Positions 23,219 through 35,977 are shown, counted from the first letter of the stretch. The stretch: 64,000 nucleotides of DNA from Dendrophyllia cribrosa (GCA_024195265.1 JAJLRJ010000009.1:14150291-14214290), one strand, 5' to 3'. The notes: generated by a model from the sequence alone, not told the origin. A program made the numbers and translations.

Positions 23219-26200
23219 TTAATCGTGACCGTTTTCAAGGGTGGAGTAAGATTGAGCACCGCTTCCGTCTGACTTGATGCGTTGTCTTTCCTCCTTCCAC
23301 GCTAGTTCAATTGCTTCTTTATCGTCTTTTCTTGTAGCCCTAGCGGAAATAATTGTTATTGTTATTGCATTGCACTACGTTGCTTTAACCTTCAAGCGTC
23401 GTTTCATTATTTTAATTTAGCGCGGTTTTCAGTTGATGTGTCGTATAAGAAAATAAAGTAACCACTCTTAGAGTGGATTTCCACTGTCGCGTAATTTTTA
23501 CGTGCGTAAATAAAAATAAGAGACGATGTATGAACAGCTCGCGTAAACTTTTACGCAAGCTGTTCACACATCGTCTCTTATTATATTAACGCACGTAAAA
23601 ATAACGCGACAGTGGAAATCCACCCTTAGCCTGCGAGCAAGTTCTCGGGCTCGGGTTTGGGGGAGGGGGGAGGGGGTGGGGAAGGGAAAGGATCGAGAGC
23701 TTCTCGCCCTCCGCTCCCCCAAACCCCAAACTCCGAACCCGAGCGCTTGCTCGCAGGCTAAACCACTCTCGCCAATCTCAACAGAGGCCGTGATCCATTT
23801 TAAGGAGCCAACTTCAAGCAAATATATGTAGCCGGCGCCAAGCGCGGGAAAACGCGTGTGAGCAAATCACGATTGCATTTGGTTTTATTTCTGATTGATT
23901 GAGAAAGTAGCGCGAAATTTTTTAGCCAAACACAAAGTAGTAATGCATAACCAAAGCAATTGCGAAATTATTATCGACACTCAATTGAAAGCCGCTCTAA
24001 TAGACAAAAATTAGAGATTTATCTTTATAGTTTTTTTATAATAGCCACTCTTGGAAGAGAAGGGAAGCCAAACATGTCCAATCACTACTTGTAGGTACTC
24101 ACTCTGTATCATCCTGATTGCTTGATTGGCTCTTGGTGAAAGGTCGTGACGTCACTGGGCTTCTTCTCAGTCTCTCATCCGGTTTCTCTCCAACGTATTC
24201 ATCATCGTAGAAGAATCCAACGGTCCTAATATGAACAAGAGGAGGGGAAAAGAAATACTAAAACCGCGAAACCACATAGGTGGGTAGAATAAAACTGGAT
24301 AAAAAGGAGTATGGTAGAACATTTTCTCGCTTTTTAGGCACTTAGCAACCCTTGACAACCTATTAAGAAAGAAAGAAATACGGACATTTATATAGCGTAC
24401 TTTCTATGTGAATATACTCAAATGCGCTTTACAACACTGTTCGGGGGACTTTGCCAGACTGCTAACATGTGCTAATGCAGTTTACAATTAATGTCGAATG
24501 TGACATTGAAACTGACATTGACATTGAAACTCCTCCTTTATTTCTTAGGTGTCCCCTTTGAAGCACATTATATTTTTTCTTGAGCTCCTTCAAATTCCAA
24601 AATCCTTTCCAACTTTGTCATAAGAAATAAACTACCAGTTTTGTAACAGACAATAATTGTATTCCTTGCCTCTTTAATCCGTTACCTTATACGAGTGCAA
24701 ATGTGCCTTAAAGAATGTTTCTAAAATTTTTCAGAGTTATCTCAAATAAATGAAAAAAAAAACACTGAAGAGTTGTGCTTACATTTAATGTTACAGAATT
24801 TTCGACTCAACATTTAGAACGGCCGCCACATATGCGAGTTGAGGTCAGTTTGGGAGGCAAAGCCATTAATTGAATCAGTATGAAGTAAAATGACTTGCCC
24901 AGAAACAATATAACCACCTGAATATAACCAATATTAAGTGATATAAAATGAACAATAAGAAATAAACGATTTGACGATACTTTGGGCTCCCTAGTATATT
25001 CCTTCACTGGCCTACAATAACCCACCCTGGATCCTGAGGTCCGTTCTCTGAATATCATGAGTGAAATTACTCGCATAAACGGTTAGAAGAAACTCGCGAG
25101 ACGGCGCGTTGCGCCTCGTTGTCGCGGCTTCGCCGCTCGAACTCGCCGGTTTTCACTAAAAAAATTAAAACCTCTGGCACCCAGGGTAACAATAACCGAG
25201 TTGAGGGGAAAAGATGATTATTTTTTAAACATATCATAAAGCGTAATGTTTGACGAAATATTGCTGTATACTTTAAACGAATTCGAAAAATGAAGTACGG
25301 ATGTGTTTTGGGAGGCAAAGTAGTTTATTGAATCAATATGGAGTAATATCTCGCCGATAAACAATATTAACTATAAAGTAGGTAAGGAACGAATTGACAA
25401 TACTTTGGCTCCCTGCTATACACGTCAGTATAATACTTATAAGCGGCATTTTACGGCCTGCAATTACTAAGTTTAGTGGCAAAGATTACTTTTCCAGTTA
25501 CATATAACATTTCATTTCTCTGAAATATTGCTGTACACTTTGAACGAATTTGAAAAATGAAGTTGGTCGGTGTTTTCATCAATATCAGTAGTTTTAACTT
25601 TGGAACTCTCCAGACAAATTCCACAAAGATAATGAACACCGGCGCTTCAAATTTATTCTAAATGCTTCTTTCACAGCAGTCGGCTACAAAAAGGTAATGT
25701 TACACGGCACGATTTGCAACGAAATGATGCGCTAAAAGTTGTAGACTTTCTCAAAGTCCGTTTTTCGTTTTTTCGTCTCGCTTTTCGCGACTTCGTCGCG
25801 CTCTCGGGAGCTTCGCAGTCGACTTGAGGCAAGTCTATAAAAGTTGATGCCGTGTAACATGAGTGCATGTACGATTTTCTTCGAAATTTTTGCGTTGCAA
25901 GTTTTTGAAGCCGATTCAAAAACTCGCCACTCAAAAATTTCGAAGAAAATCGTCTGCGCAACCATGTTATACGGGCATCAACTTTTAGCGCAACATTGTT
26001 CAGATTGTTGCGTTAAAAATCGTCGTTGCGAATCGTCCCGTGTCAGGACATCACCTTAAACTGACAAACGTTCTATGAAGACGAATTGTCATAACTGATC
26101 TGATCTCTTCTTTAGTTTCAAAGAACAAACGTCTAAACGCGTTCTTTCCGAGTTCGATCAGCGGTAAACGAGAACGCCGGGAGAAACGTCCCATAAATTG

Positions 26201-28288
26201 ATAAATATGTTGAATGTTTGAGCAATCAGTTCTTTGATTTGTTGATTTGTTCTACGCTCTTCATCTTTTGCATTCTCTAAATATATAAGAACAATGTCAT
26301 GAGATACCCAGACTTCATATAAACAACAGCTAAAAGCATTGTCACCGCCGGAAGGATGAAAAGTATAGAATATTTAACAACAGACATCCGTTGTCATGGT
26401 TCAAGGTTATCGATTTATATGGTCCTATATCTTTTTATCTTCTATCTCCTTCTAGAACACCTAAAAGTCGCGATCTTTTTTATCTTTTTGTGTTTATTTG
26501 GCTTCCATTGCCTTTTAATGCGATTAGCAGATGGTTTGAGTTTTATGTATTCTCCGTAGCCCTAAAAAGAAACAGCTGTGAATATACGTGATGCGTGACG
26601 CGGGGTACAAAAAGATTGTGCACTTGTCGATACACGAACTAAATTGAATTGCAAATCACTTTTAGCAGCACGAGTGTGCATATTTAATTTATTTTTCCGC
26701 ATGGTCTATTTCCTTATGAATTTCATTATATTTTAATATTTTTGTTTTTCAAATAAAGTTGTTTCTACGAGGAGTGAAGTGTGTTTTGATACTCAATAAT
26801 GAAGAAATCTTGACTTCTAAGTATGTTATAGCCGTTTTTTGTTGTTTAGTAGGCAATATGAATTTAGTACTGAAATCACTCAAACGGGTCTTTAAGAAGT
26901 CTTGACGTTCTTGATTTTTTTTTTAGCTTAGAGAGTGTATGAGAGCTATGAGCTTAGACGGATTTTTGAGGCAATTCACAAAGGAGCCACTGTTTTAAGA
27001 CAAAAACCCTTCGGCGATTACTTACGCTGTAAACGACATCAAACAATAGCGTTTCTTTAAATAGCAAAAATAATTTCCTGACAGTGTATACCGGGGAAAG
27101 TGTTAAGAATATCGCTTATTACAACTTCGTCAATTTGTTTTCAAAACAACCATCGACAACAACAATTGATCTGCTAAGATTCGAAGCTAAGCATGGTAAA
27201 ATGTTTTACCAGCTCAACGCACGCTAATTAGATACAAAATTATGCATGCAAAAAATGTTGGTCGAAACTGGCCAACAAAGTTAAACTTCGGGCGATAAGC
27301 CACAAACTAATGTTTTATAACTATGTTTCTCCAAAACCTTGTTAAACCAGTCTTGGCACTAAAGCCGTAGTATAATGTATTTGGCCCTGGAGGATGGGAT
27401 AATTTCTTTTTTTGAAAAACAACTTATTATTCAAAACAAAGAAGTCAACAAGAAACAGTACATCAATACCAAAGACGCTCTTGTCGAGAAATAATTCTAG
27501 TCAAATACTTTTTATGTTACTAAAAAGGTCGCGTGACAAATTTAAAACATTTCCATCACTGAGTTAAATAAATATCATATTGACCGACTTGAAGTTGCAC
27601 ATAACTTTGTATTACAGTTTCTGTAAAAATATATGAACATTGCAGTTTATCAGTGGGAGATAAATGAGAGACATTAGCCTCAAAGAGAGCGATGCCCTTT
27701 TTCTATTTTTATTTTTTAATTCAATTCTGCGGTGCTTTTATAAGCAAGACGAGTCAACCTCGCGTCATGAAATCTGCATCTGAAATGTAGCTCTGATTTA
27801 TAAATGAACCTATGAAGTGTGAAGTATTTTTGAAAATAAAAGAAATCTTGTACAATACGTCCCCCGATACAGTTCGTTTTTGCTATTTTCCAGACTAAAA
27901 TGTTTTCAAATTCTTACACTATGGAATGGAAATCTTTAGAGAGAAGAGGTTAAATACATATTTAGTCCAGTAGTCGCTTTACTTACTGTGTGCCATCTTT
28001 TTTCACGAGTTCACCATAGCCGTGTCGTTTGCCTCGCCGCCACTCGCCCACGTACACGTCTCCATTTGGGTATTTGTACATCCCTTCTCCATCTTCAGGT
28101 GGTCCTTGGTGGGTCTTCTTCGGATTTACAGGGGAGTATTCTTCGTCCATAAATTCATCACAGCAGTCGCTACACATCCACCAGTCGCCAAACCAGCGCT
28201 TGCAGCAGCGACAACAATAACAGCACGGACCACACTCGCAGCAACGGCACAAGTGGCACTGACATATCAAGCTCATACACGATCCCAT
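23219..28288 (-). CDS. Cys-rich N-terminus MORN-type protein B, three exons, 181 aa
   Basis: Coding exons are 27987-28288 (ATG at 28288, donor GTAAGT), 24103-24225 (acceptor after a long pyrimidine tract, ...TTCATATTAG; donor GTGAGT) and 23219-23339 (acceptor CCGCTAG, stop TAA). All junctions are phase 2, giving 546 coding bases including stop. The protein begins MGSCMSLICQCHLC, a good N-myristoylation context (Gly2, Ser6) followed by about 16 Cys in the first 45 residues, likely palmitoylated. A MORN motif (YPNGDVYVGEWRRGKRHGYG) spans about residues 70-92 and a second weak one (GFFYDDEYVGE) begins exon 2. The C-terminus is charged. It is a paralog of the gene at 14323-15917 with identical architecture. 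The function is unknown, probably a membrane-attached adaptor. Confidence 0.87.
23471..23625. mobile_element. Palindromic MITE, TTA target duplication
   Basis: GAGTGGATTTCCACTGTCGC at the left is inverted as GCGACAGTGGAAATCCACCC at the right. TTA flanks it (23468-23470, 23626-23628). The inner arms around AAGAGACGATGT are also paired. It lies just downstream of the last exon of MORN gene B... on the upstream side, within intron 2. Confidence 0.75.
23627..23760. mobile_element. TAGCCTGCG-family element, 134 bp
   Basis: The ends TAGCCTGCGAGCAAG and CTTGCTCGCAGGCTA share the terminal TAGCCTGCG with 7772-8775 and 33154-33348. The flanks ATCCACCCT and AACCACTCT agree at 7 of 9 positions. It abuts the preceding MITE. 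The middle is G-rich/C-rich. Confidence 0.6.
24846..25560. repeat. Diverged direct repeats
   Basis: GTTTGGGAGGCAAAGCCATT...AATCAGTATG... at about 24848 recurs as TTTTGGGAGGCAAAGTAGTT...AATCAATATG... at about 25308. GAAATATTGCTGTATACTTT at about 25255 recurs at about 25521. It looks like an old tandem duplication, in intron 1 of MORN gene B. Confidence 0.6.
25690..26057. mobile_element. MITE-like inverted repeat
   Basis: AAGGTAATGTTACACGGCACG near the left is inverted, imperfectly, as CCGTGTCAGGACATCACCTT at the right. An inner pair ATTTTCTTCGAAATTTTTG / AAAAATTTCGAAGAAAAT gives a second stem. It lies in intron 1 of MORN gene B. Confidence 0.6.
26058..27986. other. Rest of intron 1 of MORN gene B
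   Basis: AT-rich intron sequence. Nothing further was recognised. Confidence 0.5.
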
Positions 28289-28593
28289 ATTTGACGGTTC
28301 TTTCTCCGAACCTTTTGCTGAACCGCGAGTCTTTAAGCGACGCTGTTGTTTTGGGGAGTTGTCGAAGTGAACTTGCCGAAATTATCTCTTTAAAACGCAC
28401 ATTAACATATGCTAGACGCGGTCTAAAAGGTCACGATGCTCGCCCCTGTGAATATTGTTATTTTGCTATGCATGAATGGAGTTGAAAACAAGTAACACAC
28501 GGGGCAATGACGAAACGCAAGTTTTTAATTCCTAAAATACGCCCCTTTTGTTTATTTGAGGCAAACAGACGCGTCGAACCTCTCCCTGCGGAC

Positions 28594-28892
28594 TAGGGGT
28601 TGACACATTATGCTCTTTGTCTATTATGCTCCAAATTATGCTTGGCTGCAGCTATTCTGCTGGCAATTATGCTGAAAAAAACATTCAACCCCAAACCATA
28701 CTAAAGTTATTGTTATTAATTTGTTCTCTTCTTTTTTTTTTGCGTTTTCGTTCTGATTTTGTAGCTTGAAATTTTACAGTGTTTACTCAAAAATGGACAA
28801 AAGCATAAAAAAATATAACAGTTAGCTCTATTATCCCACCAAAATACTACTTTTATGCTCGAGATTATGCCGGCATAATGTGTCATCCCCTA
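28594..28892. mobile_element. hAT-like MITE, 8-bp TSD with one mismatch
   Basis: TAGGGGTTGACACATTATG and CATAATGTGTCATCCCCTA bound 299 bp rich in ATTATGC words. The flanks are CTGCGGAC (28586-28593) and CCGCGGAC (28893-28900). Confidence 0.75.
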
Positions 28893-28900
28893 CCGCGGAC

Positions 28901-30264
28901 ACCTCTCTGATCCTCTCTATTACGGACAGATCTCTTGGTCCCGAAGATACAAAAATAACAGTATGTATATAGTACTATACTAGTAGTAATCATAGATTAT
29001 AGTGCGTCTCCTTATCCCGTGGCACCTCGTCTTGACCTAGTACCTCAGTTTCATGAATTAATTCAGCCACTGTTTAAAAGGGCTATGTCGCGGGATATGT
29101 CAGGCAGGCAAAAATGCCGGGCCGACATCAAACAAATTCACGCTATCGCCGTGGGATCGGGAAAAATCCTGCCGTGCTGTGTACTCCGAAAGGTCTCAGA
29201 TTTTTCCGACATATAAATAATACATTTCTCTTGATTTCATTTCGGTTATTTCTCCGATTCTGAAATCATACTGCTCAGTACATGTACTAATACCGGAACC
29301 GGAAATAAGAAATTTCTGAGGAAGCCTGAAAAAGTGCTCCCTTGATAAACTTCTTGGACACCGCGTTAATGGAGCATGAAATCGACGATTAAGTCATGCA
29401 ACATTCAACATGAATTTCGCAGGATTTTTCGGATAAAATTACAACTACCAGTTGCAAATAAGACACAAGACTGTTGAATATAATTCCTTTATTAGCTAGA
29501 CAAATTTTAGTCACAAAACTGCGAAATCTTTAGTCGCAAATGCGCCCGATACAGGCGCAATTTCGAGCACTGTAAAGTTAATCTGCGTTCGCCTGGCGCA
29601 GCCGGTCAGTAAATTATTGCTACAAACATACAGCGAATTGCACCGTACCGTAGAACATCGCGAAGAACGACGTCGGTATTTAGGTGAAAGCTTCCCAAAT
29701 CAGGCAGGGAACCACAGCAAAATCAAGATAGAACATTCAAAACATACCAGAACGGTAGCGAGGAAAATCCGATAACTTCTTGCTTGATTCCAAAGAGACC
29801 CAACAACTTACTTGGTCCGGGAATGAACCTTCGTCCAATTTTTCCACTTCGTACTTTTAGTAGGCGTTGAAATATTGAGCCGTACGATTCCAAAATCGGG
29901 AAAATATCCGAAACTAAATCAAGACAAATAGATCATTCACATGTGACATTTCGGAACCCCAGCTCCCAAGGATGATGCCTGATTTCCACGCGCTGGGAAT
30001 GCTGGATACTATTCTGACGTTTCAAGATGGCGCAGATTTGGTACCGACACTTTTCTCGATTCGTTCCGCCTAGCCGACAAGATTAGGAAGCGTCTCCTTC
30101 GTCGACGCAATAAGCTGACGGCTTAATTTCGGTATTTCTATGGAGAAGACTCTGATCGAGATTACGCCCCCCCCCCCCCCCCCCACCTACCTATCCTTCT
30201 ATCACAGAAAGACGAGGAGAACCCTGGGAACAAGGTTTCTATTCTAATGCCCACTAATACACCA
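28901..30264. other. Intergenic, no gene seen
   Basis: Contains a C-run at 30168-30184. ORFs are short and unsupported. Confidence 0.5.
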
Positions 30265-30413
30265 ATTTCGATATATTAAAATTCATACTTGGCTCCGGGC
30301 TTGGGGGAATAAAACATAAGAAATTAATAATTCAACGCTGAACCTCAATGTGATTTCTTTTGTTTTATTCCCCCAATCCTCGGAGCCAAGTATGAATTTT
30401 AATATATCGAAAA
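30265..30413. repeat. Inverted repeat, family 1 copy
   Basis: TTTCGATATATTAAAATTCA...ACTTGGCTCCG and GGGGGAATAAAAC are inverted at the right (GTTTTATTCCCCC...CGGAGCCAAGT...TGAATTTTAATATATCGAAA). The outer ends match the element at 39534-39683 while the inner arms differ. Confidence 0.75.
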
Positions 30414-32776
30414 TGGTCTATTTAGGTCGCGCCGGACCATTGCTCATTCATAAATTCATAAGTTAAATTTCTTAGGTAGGTGTCATCTTTTGAAGCTTTA
30501 AATCTCTTAAATTTGAACATTAATTCCGCTAAAACTTATCAGAGATATTGGAGAATGATGGAATTATATCATGATTTGTTATTTTACTGGCAGATCACAC
30601 ATTTAAGGTGACATTTCAAACTACGACAAATGCGATTTTGTGTCCAAGTTTCTCGACAAGTTTCAGTGCGGCTAGAGAAGCGTACTGAATTAATCTTTTA
30701 ATCTAGTGGTAAATCTTAACCTCTTTTGTGTTACAACAGAAGCCGATTTCGCAATAACAATTTTTATGGTTTGTGATCATATTATCGTGCGACAAGGTTT
30801 GAATAAAGATTGAAAAAATTATTAAGAATATTGTCGGTATCAGTCATCACGGTTCGCGCATAGTCATTTAATAAATACATTATTGCATAATAAGAGCAAG
30901 GGTCCTGCGCGACCTTAAAAATCGGAAAAGAATAAGAACACTTTGTCATGCAAGATTCTGATGTTAAAAAAAATAGCATAGCATAAAAAGACACTCCAAA
31001 GACTTTTATTTTAAGTAACAATCCGTGTAAGAAGTAGGCAATTCTCTATTGTTCCGATGCATTTCGCTTTCCCCACATAAGAATGTTTAGATTTTCGTAC
31101 TGAGAATACGTCAACCTATGGACAACATGGTTTTGAAATAAAATTTACTGAAACTTTATTTTAAAGCGCTGTTTCTTTTGTGTTACAAGATTTCATCCAA
31201 TCGTGAGACTCCAAAACAATGGCCAAGAAAGACTTCTAATTTTCCATGTTCCCCACATAGAATTTTTGTTGCATTAAAAATCACAATAGTTTTCACTAAA
31301 AGGGAATCAATTAGTAAACTAGAGATAAATAAATGCGCTGCCTGATGAAGTTATAGTAGATTTTCATGTTTTAGCCAATGAGGTGAACGGTTTCAACAAT
31401 AGCACAATTCACACCTTTCAGCATTCCGTGGATTTGGGTTGCCTTCTTCTTACACGGATTGTTACTTAATCGTCACAAATTAGAGTTTCGTCGACAATTT
31501 CGAACGGTAAGAATTACCTTGTAATCTGACATTACCACAGGAAAGAACCGCTCAATACCTTTCATTTACATGAGTGGTTACACTTTAATGATGAATTACA
31601 GTCCGTACTGCGCAATCTCAGCTCGGCAATGTTTGTGAGACTCACAAACAAGGAACGTTTACTAGCGAAAATGAAAATTACGGGACAAACTTACCTTTTC
31701 CTTCATTATTAACGTCAGATATCCTTGCCAAACAATAATAATAAGTAAAAGAACCCTAAAGTTTTCCCAAACCGACGTTTCAGCTCATCGAGCATTCGCA
31801 AACACAACGGCTGTAATGGCGGACTGACGGTTTACTCCCATTTACTCCATGTATGCTATTACCGAAGTGTAACATATCAACAAATTCAAAACAAAAAATG
31901 AAAACAAACCCCGAGGTTGCGCAGTACGGACTGTAATTTTATCCACAGACACAAGCTGGCCAGAACCAACTTGGAATCATAACAAACATCACCATATCCC
32001 GGGTGCCAGAGTCTTTTCTCGCGCTCTCATCTTTCTCATATTTCACGCCTCTTATGTCTCTTGTATTTTTTTACGAAAGCGTGCCGCAAGAGATCCTCTG
32101 GTACCCAGGGTAACATCACCACAGGCACGGAGAGTTGTTTAGAAGCAGAATTTTTCAAGTTGTTCAGTAGTTATGACTGAAGCTCAAGCAGGAAAGGAAT
32201 AAAAAAGCTATAATAACGGCAAAACCACAGCGACAAACCAATGAAGAGTGCAGCCGGATCTATCGTAGACCTGCATCAGTAAAAATATTGAAATAGTAAA
32301 GGTAAAAACGGCAAACTGGTCCTTACGGCAATGAGAAGAGATTGCGACAGAAGTGAAATAAAAACTCAAACAGTTGATTCAGATATACTTGCCCGATATT
32401 TCGGTTTACAAAATAAACCAAAAGCTGCATATTTCAATACCATATATATGTATTTCTTGCCTTAGTCATTTCGACACACTGTAAAGGCCGGGTGAATCCA
32501 AGATTCGAACTATATTAGAACCAAAAACCAAAATTCGGGACCCAAAAAGTCCGCAATCCGCTGCTTTGGTGAAAGATCCACAAATCCGGCGTTTAAATTT
32601 TTCTCTGAATCCTAAATTCGGGCCAAATTATTTACAAAATCCTCCGATCCGTAGAGCTAATGCACTTAGAGCTAAATTATAAATATTTGGTCTGGGGTTA
32701 GCTCCAAGCCAGATTCGCTGGAATGCTCCGAGAGAAGCTCGGTGTGTAAGTAAGATAGTGGCCTAATATAATTTCC
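30414..32776. other. Intergenic, no gene seen
   Basis: AT-rich. GCGCAGTACGGACTGTAAT and its inverse (ATTACAGTCCGTACTGCGCA) occur at about 31918 and 31595, bounding a roughly 340-bp MITE-like segment. TCCGTGTAAGAAG and CTTCTTACACGGA at about 31022 and 31446 bound another. No gene. Confidence 0.4.
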
Positions 32777-32975
32777 AATAGGCCATTTCCGAGTTGCCTT
32801 TAGCCTCTCTATCAAAGCGAGGCTAGGTGCGAAACCTTTCATATGAAAATAAGTTTTCATTCACATGCAAATAAAACTTATTTGCATGTGAATGAAAACT
32901 TATTTTCATATGAAAGGTTTCGCACCTAGCCTCGCTTTGATAGAGAGGCTAAAGGCAACTCGGAAATGGCCTATT
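32777..32975. mobile_element. Near-perfect 199-bp palindrome (MITE)
   Basis: AATAGGCCATTTCCGAGTTG at the left is inverted at the right, with arms of about 95 bp including CTATCAAAGCGAGGCTAGG and CATATGAAAATAAGTTTTCA. A second copy lies at 42091-42246. Confidence 0.9.
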
Positions 32976-33153
32976 ATCTTGGAGATCTTAATTATTTCAA
33001 AATGGCGGTAGACACGCTGTTGAGAGATTTTTAAGGAGAACGATTTGATATTTGTTAAAGTCTTCAATAAAAAAGAAGAACCTAGCGTCGAGGTTAACAA
33101 GAAAGTAGAAGCTTTAGACGTGTACTGTCAAACTCAGAGGCTCTGCCGTACAT

Positions 33154-33348
33154 TAGCCTGCGCGCGTTGGATGATATTGGCGGTATCATCCACCGCGATT
33201 TGCTAACTTCCGGCGGCGGAGCTGCCGTTAGCGGCGTGACCTACTCGCGGCTTACGCCGTTCGTTATCGCAGCTTACGCCACTCAACGGCGGTTCCATTG
33301 CCAAAATTTTACATCGCGCGCGGACGATACCGCCAGCTACGCAGGCTA
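33154..33348. mobile_element. TAGCCTGCG-family element, 195 bp, 9-bp TSD
   Basis: The ends are TAGCCTGCGCGCG and CTACGCAGGCTA, with an inner GGCGGTATC / GATACCGCC pair. The flanks GCCGTACAT (33145-33153) and GGCGTACAT (33349-33357) agree at 8 of 9 positions. It is MULE-like. Confidence 0.75.
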
Positions 33349-33969
33349 GGCGTACATTAATCTGGGCGTGTTCCTGCGAAGGAAAGAGGGCGGCTGGAAC
33401 TCGAGTCAAGGCGATGTTGTTACAGATTGCTGCAACTTGCCCGACACCTTTTATCTTTGGAAAAATTTATGCATCAAGTTTAGTTCATTACAGTGGAGGC
33501 GTAGTAGTGTAGTGAATTTCAGATCTGAACTGAGGTCGGTGGTTCAAGGCCAGGGCCCTGTTGCATAAAGCGCCCGTAACACTTACGGGTATATGTAAGT
33601 GTACCCGTAACTTAAGGCAGTTGCATCGAAGAACACGTAAGTGGCTGCACTTACGATTTTCGCAAGTGTGCACTTAAGAGTTATTTATGTAACAGGAATT
33701 GCGGGTGTTGCATAAAACTTTTTAAACGGAAAAAATAGAAAGGGAAAGTTTTTTCTTTATGTAATTATACTTATAATGTGCTTTTTTAACCACTGTTGTA
33801 CGTTTTAAACTGGTCGTTGAAAAAAAACATCATTTTCCAATGGATATCGAAGTTTGAAAGTCAACGGACTTGATAAGTTCCAATCATGTTTTTTTTCTCT
33901 CAGTTAATGATCAAATGTATAATGTCAAGGTTTTTACACTGATCTCAAATTTACAAAATATGTCATCAG

Positions 33970-34427
33970 TTTAAAGTGCCTATCACCCCAAGAAAGTTAT
34001 TTTTAGAATCAACTCTATGTACTTTGAATAGTTGAATGGCAAAATATTTCTTGTTTTGAACGTCGTGTTAGAGATTTGAATTTACAAAATGCTAATTAGA
34101 TGACGTCAACCCTGGAATCATTTATTATACAACCACTTGTTTTCACCTCCAAGTAATATTTTTACGAATCAATTGACTATCCACAGTTTATTTTTAGTAT
34201 TTATCAAATTAATTATCCTCAAGCTGTAAACTGGGCACTGTAAATTGGCGTAGAAATAATGGCAAATTCCCGGGTTGACGTCATCTAATTAGCATTTTGT
34301 AAATTCAAATCTCTATACTGACTCACAAACGTGACGTTCAAAACAAGAAATATTTTACTATTCAACTATTCAGTGTACATCGAGTTGATTCTGAAAATAA
34401 CTTTCTAGGGGTGTTAGGCACTTTAAA
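33970..34427. mobile_element. Inner MITE 1, about 190-bp TIRs
   Basis: TTTAAAGTGCCTATCACCCC and GGGGTGTTAGGCACTTTAAA bound arms that run through AAATATTTCTTGTTTTGAACG and CAAAATGCTAATTAGATGACGTCAACCC. TTAA is present at both borders and may be the target site. Confidence 0.75.
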
Positions 34428-34525
34428 TGGTTTGCCCTTAAGTGAACCCGTAAGTTACCACGTAAATCAGAAACTTACGAGAGTGCTAAGTATGTTTCAT
34501 GCAACACCCGTAAGTGTACCCATAA

Positions 34526-35507
34526 TGCGCCGATCAATTCGAAACATCAACATCACCCCCCCGGGCAATGCCCCGGGCATTTGAACTTTTGAAGATCGAC
34601 TTGTTCGAATTCCCGCCCCCTTGGGCGAAAATTGCATTCAAATACCCCACCATAGCACAGGATTTGATGGTCAAATGCCCCTCCTAAAGATCAAAAGTTT
34701 TTAGTGAGAATAAAAAATACACTTTGCATTCAGTTTTTCTGATTTATTCTACCGAGTGTTTTCCTCGAGAATATACTCAACTGAACCGCGTATCAGTTTG
34801 CAACTGATATTTCACTACACGGCACTTCCGCTGTGGACACCACGTCGAAATGAATTTGTTATTGTTTGGGGATTTACTTTTCGATCATTTTTTTCTGAAT
34901 TGAGTAATTCCTCGTGTGATCCAAATGTTGCAAAAAATATTTAGCAAAGCGGTTGTAAAGTTGGGTTTTGAACAAATCGTTTGCAAGCGTTATTCCACCA
35001 AGTGAAAATTTATTAATCTAAACGCATTTTATAGCAACTGACAAACGTTTCCTGAGAGAAAGGTTGTTGTTCATTCTGATTTTACAGTGTTTTTTCTTTT
35101 CAATTAATGGCCGTTTAAGATCTGCGGATCTGCGGACTGGCAATACAGTCAGCCACTTTGACTTCGAAATCTCTCAATAGAGTACGCGTTGAATGGCAGT
35201 TGAAGCTATATTTTAAAAATCTACAATTTACAAACCTTCGAAAACATTGCAAAGCTTTGTTGGCCCTTTTTTCACTTGCCACTAACAAAAACGATATTTT
35301 TTTCCTTTAATAGGCCTCTACTAAAAAAAACCCGATATTTGGAACACTTCCGGTTCAAATTCCCCACCCCACCTGGGCAAAGTCAAATTCCCCACCCCCG
35401 GGATGGCCTTTCACATCAAATGCCCGACTCCCCGGGCATAGAAAATGTTCAAATGCCCGGGGCATGCCCGGGGGTGGGGATGTTGATGTTTCGAATTGAT
35501 CGGCGCA
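34526..35507. mobile_element. Inner MITE 2, 982 bp, TAA target duplication
   Basis: TGCGCCGATCAATTCGAAAC...and the inverse end in GATCGGCGCA. The arms are about 110 bp and very GC-rich (CCCGGGCA...TGCCCCGGG). TAA flanks both sides (34523-34525, 35508-35510), which fits PIF/Harbinger. No transposase is present. Confidence 0.8.
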
Positions 35508-35977
35508 TAACAGAATCGTAAGTGTACTACTTAAGTGCAACCGGGCCCAGGTCTCTGCCGTCGTATTATTTTCGTAGGCAAGAACTTTGCTTCACTTCCT
35601 CAATTAAATCTCTCCACCCAGGTAGATATATTGGTGACATAAAGCTGGGAGTATTACTCTGGCACCGGGACTAACATCCCATCCAGGGGGAGCAGGAATA
35701 CTTCTAGTTTTTTCATGCTACAGAAACTGGTTTAACAAGGCTCCGGCGTGTGGGCCACTTGTGGCTCGTGCGAGATTTTTCTTTAACCTTTCGGCTATTT
35801 ATATAACATTAAGTCACCCAACCGTTACTAAGTCAAGTCAAACTATAAATGCAGAAAAGCCAAGCCTATTTTGCAGCCGCGCTGCGTGGGAACATACTTT
35901 CTGCTTTCACGTTCGTCTGGTTTAATTTCATTCACTTAACTTATTGCTTCTCTGTTTAGATCTTTATAAATAAGGGA

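Larger units (their letters stand above)
33554..35547. mobile_element. Outer MITE of a nest, 3-bp TSD
   Basis: GGCCCTGTTGCA at the left and TGCAACCGGGCC at the right, with ACTTACGGGT / CGTAAGT words in both arms. CAG occurs on both sides (33551-33553, 35548-35550). Two further elements have inserted in it, so its own sequence is only about 550 bp. Confidence 0.7.
33490..35760 (+). repeat. tRNA-derived SINE split by nested MITEs
   Basis: The left piece 33490-33553 has an A-box-like GTAGTAGTGTAGTG and a B-box-like GTGGTTCAAGGCC. The sequence resumes at 35551 (CAG)GTCTCTGCCGTCG and continues as a non-coding body to about 35760. The break falls exactly at the CAG target duplication of the element 33554-35547, so the SINE is older than that insertion. 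Confidence 0.6.
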
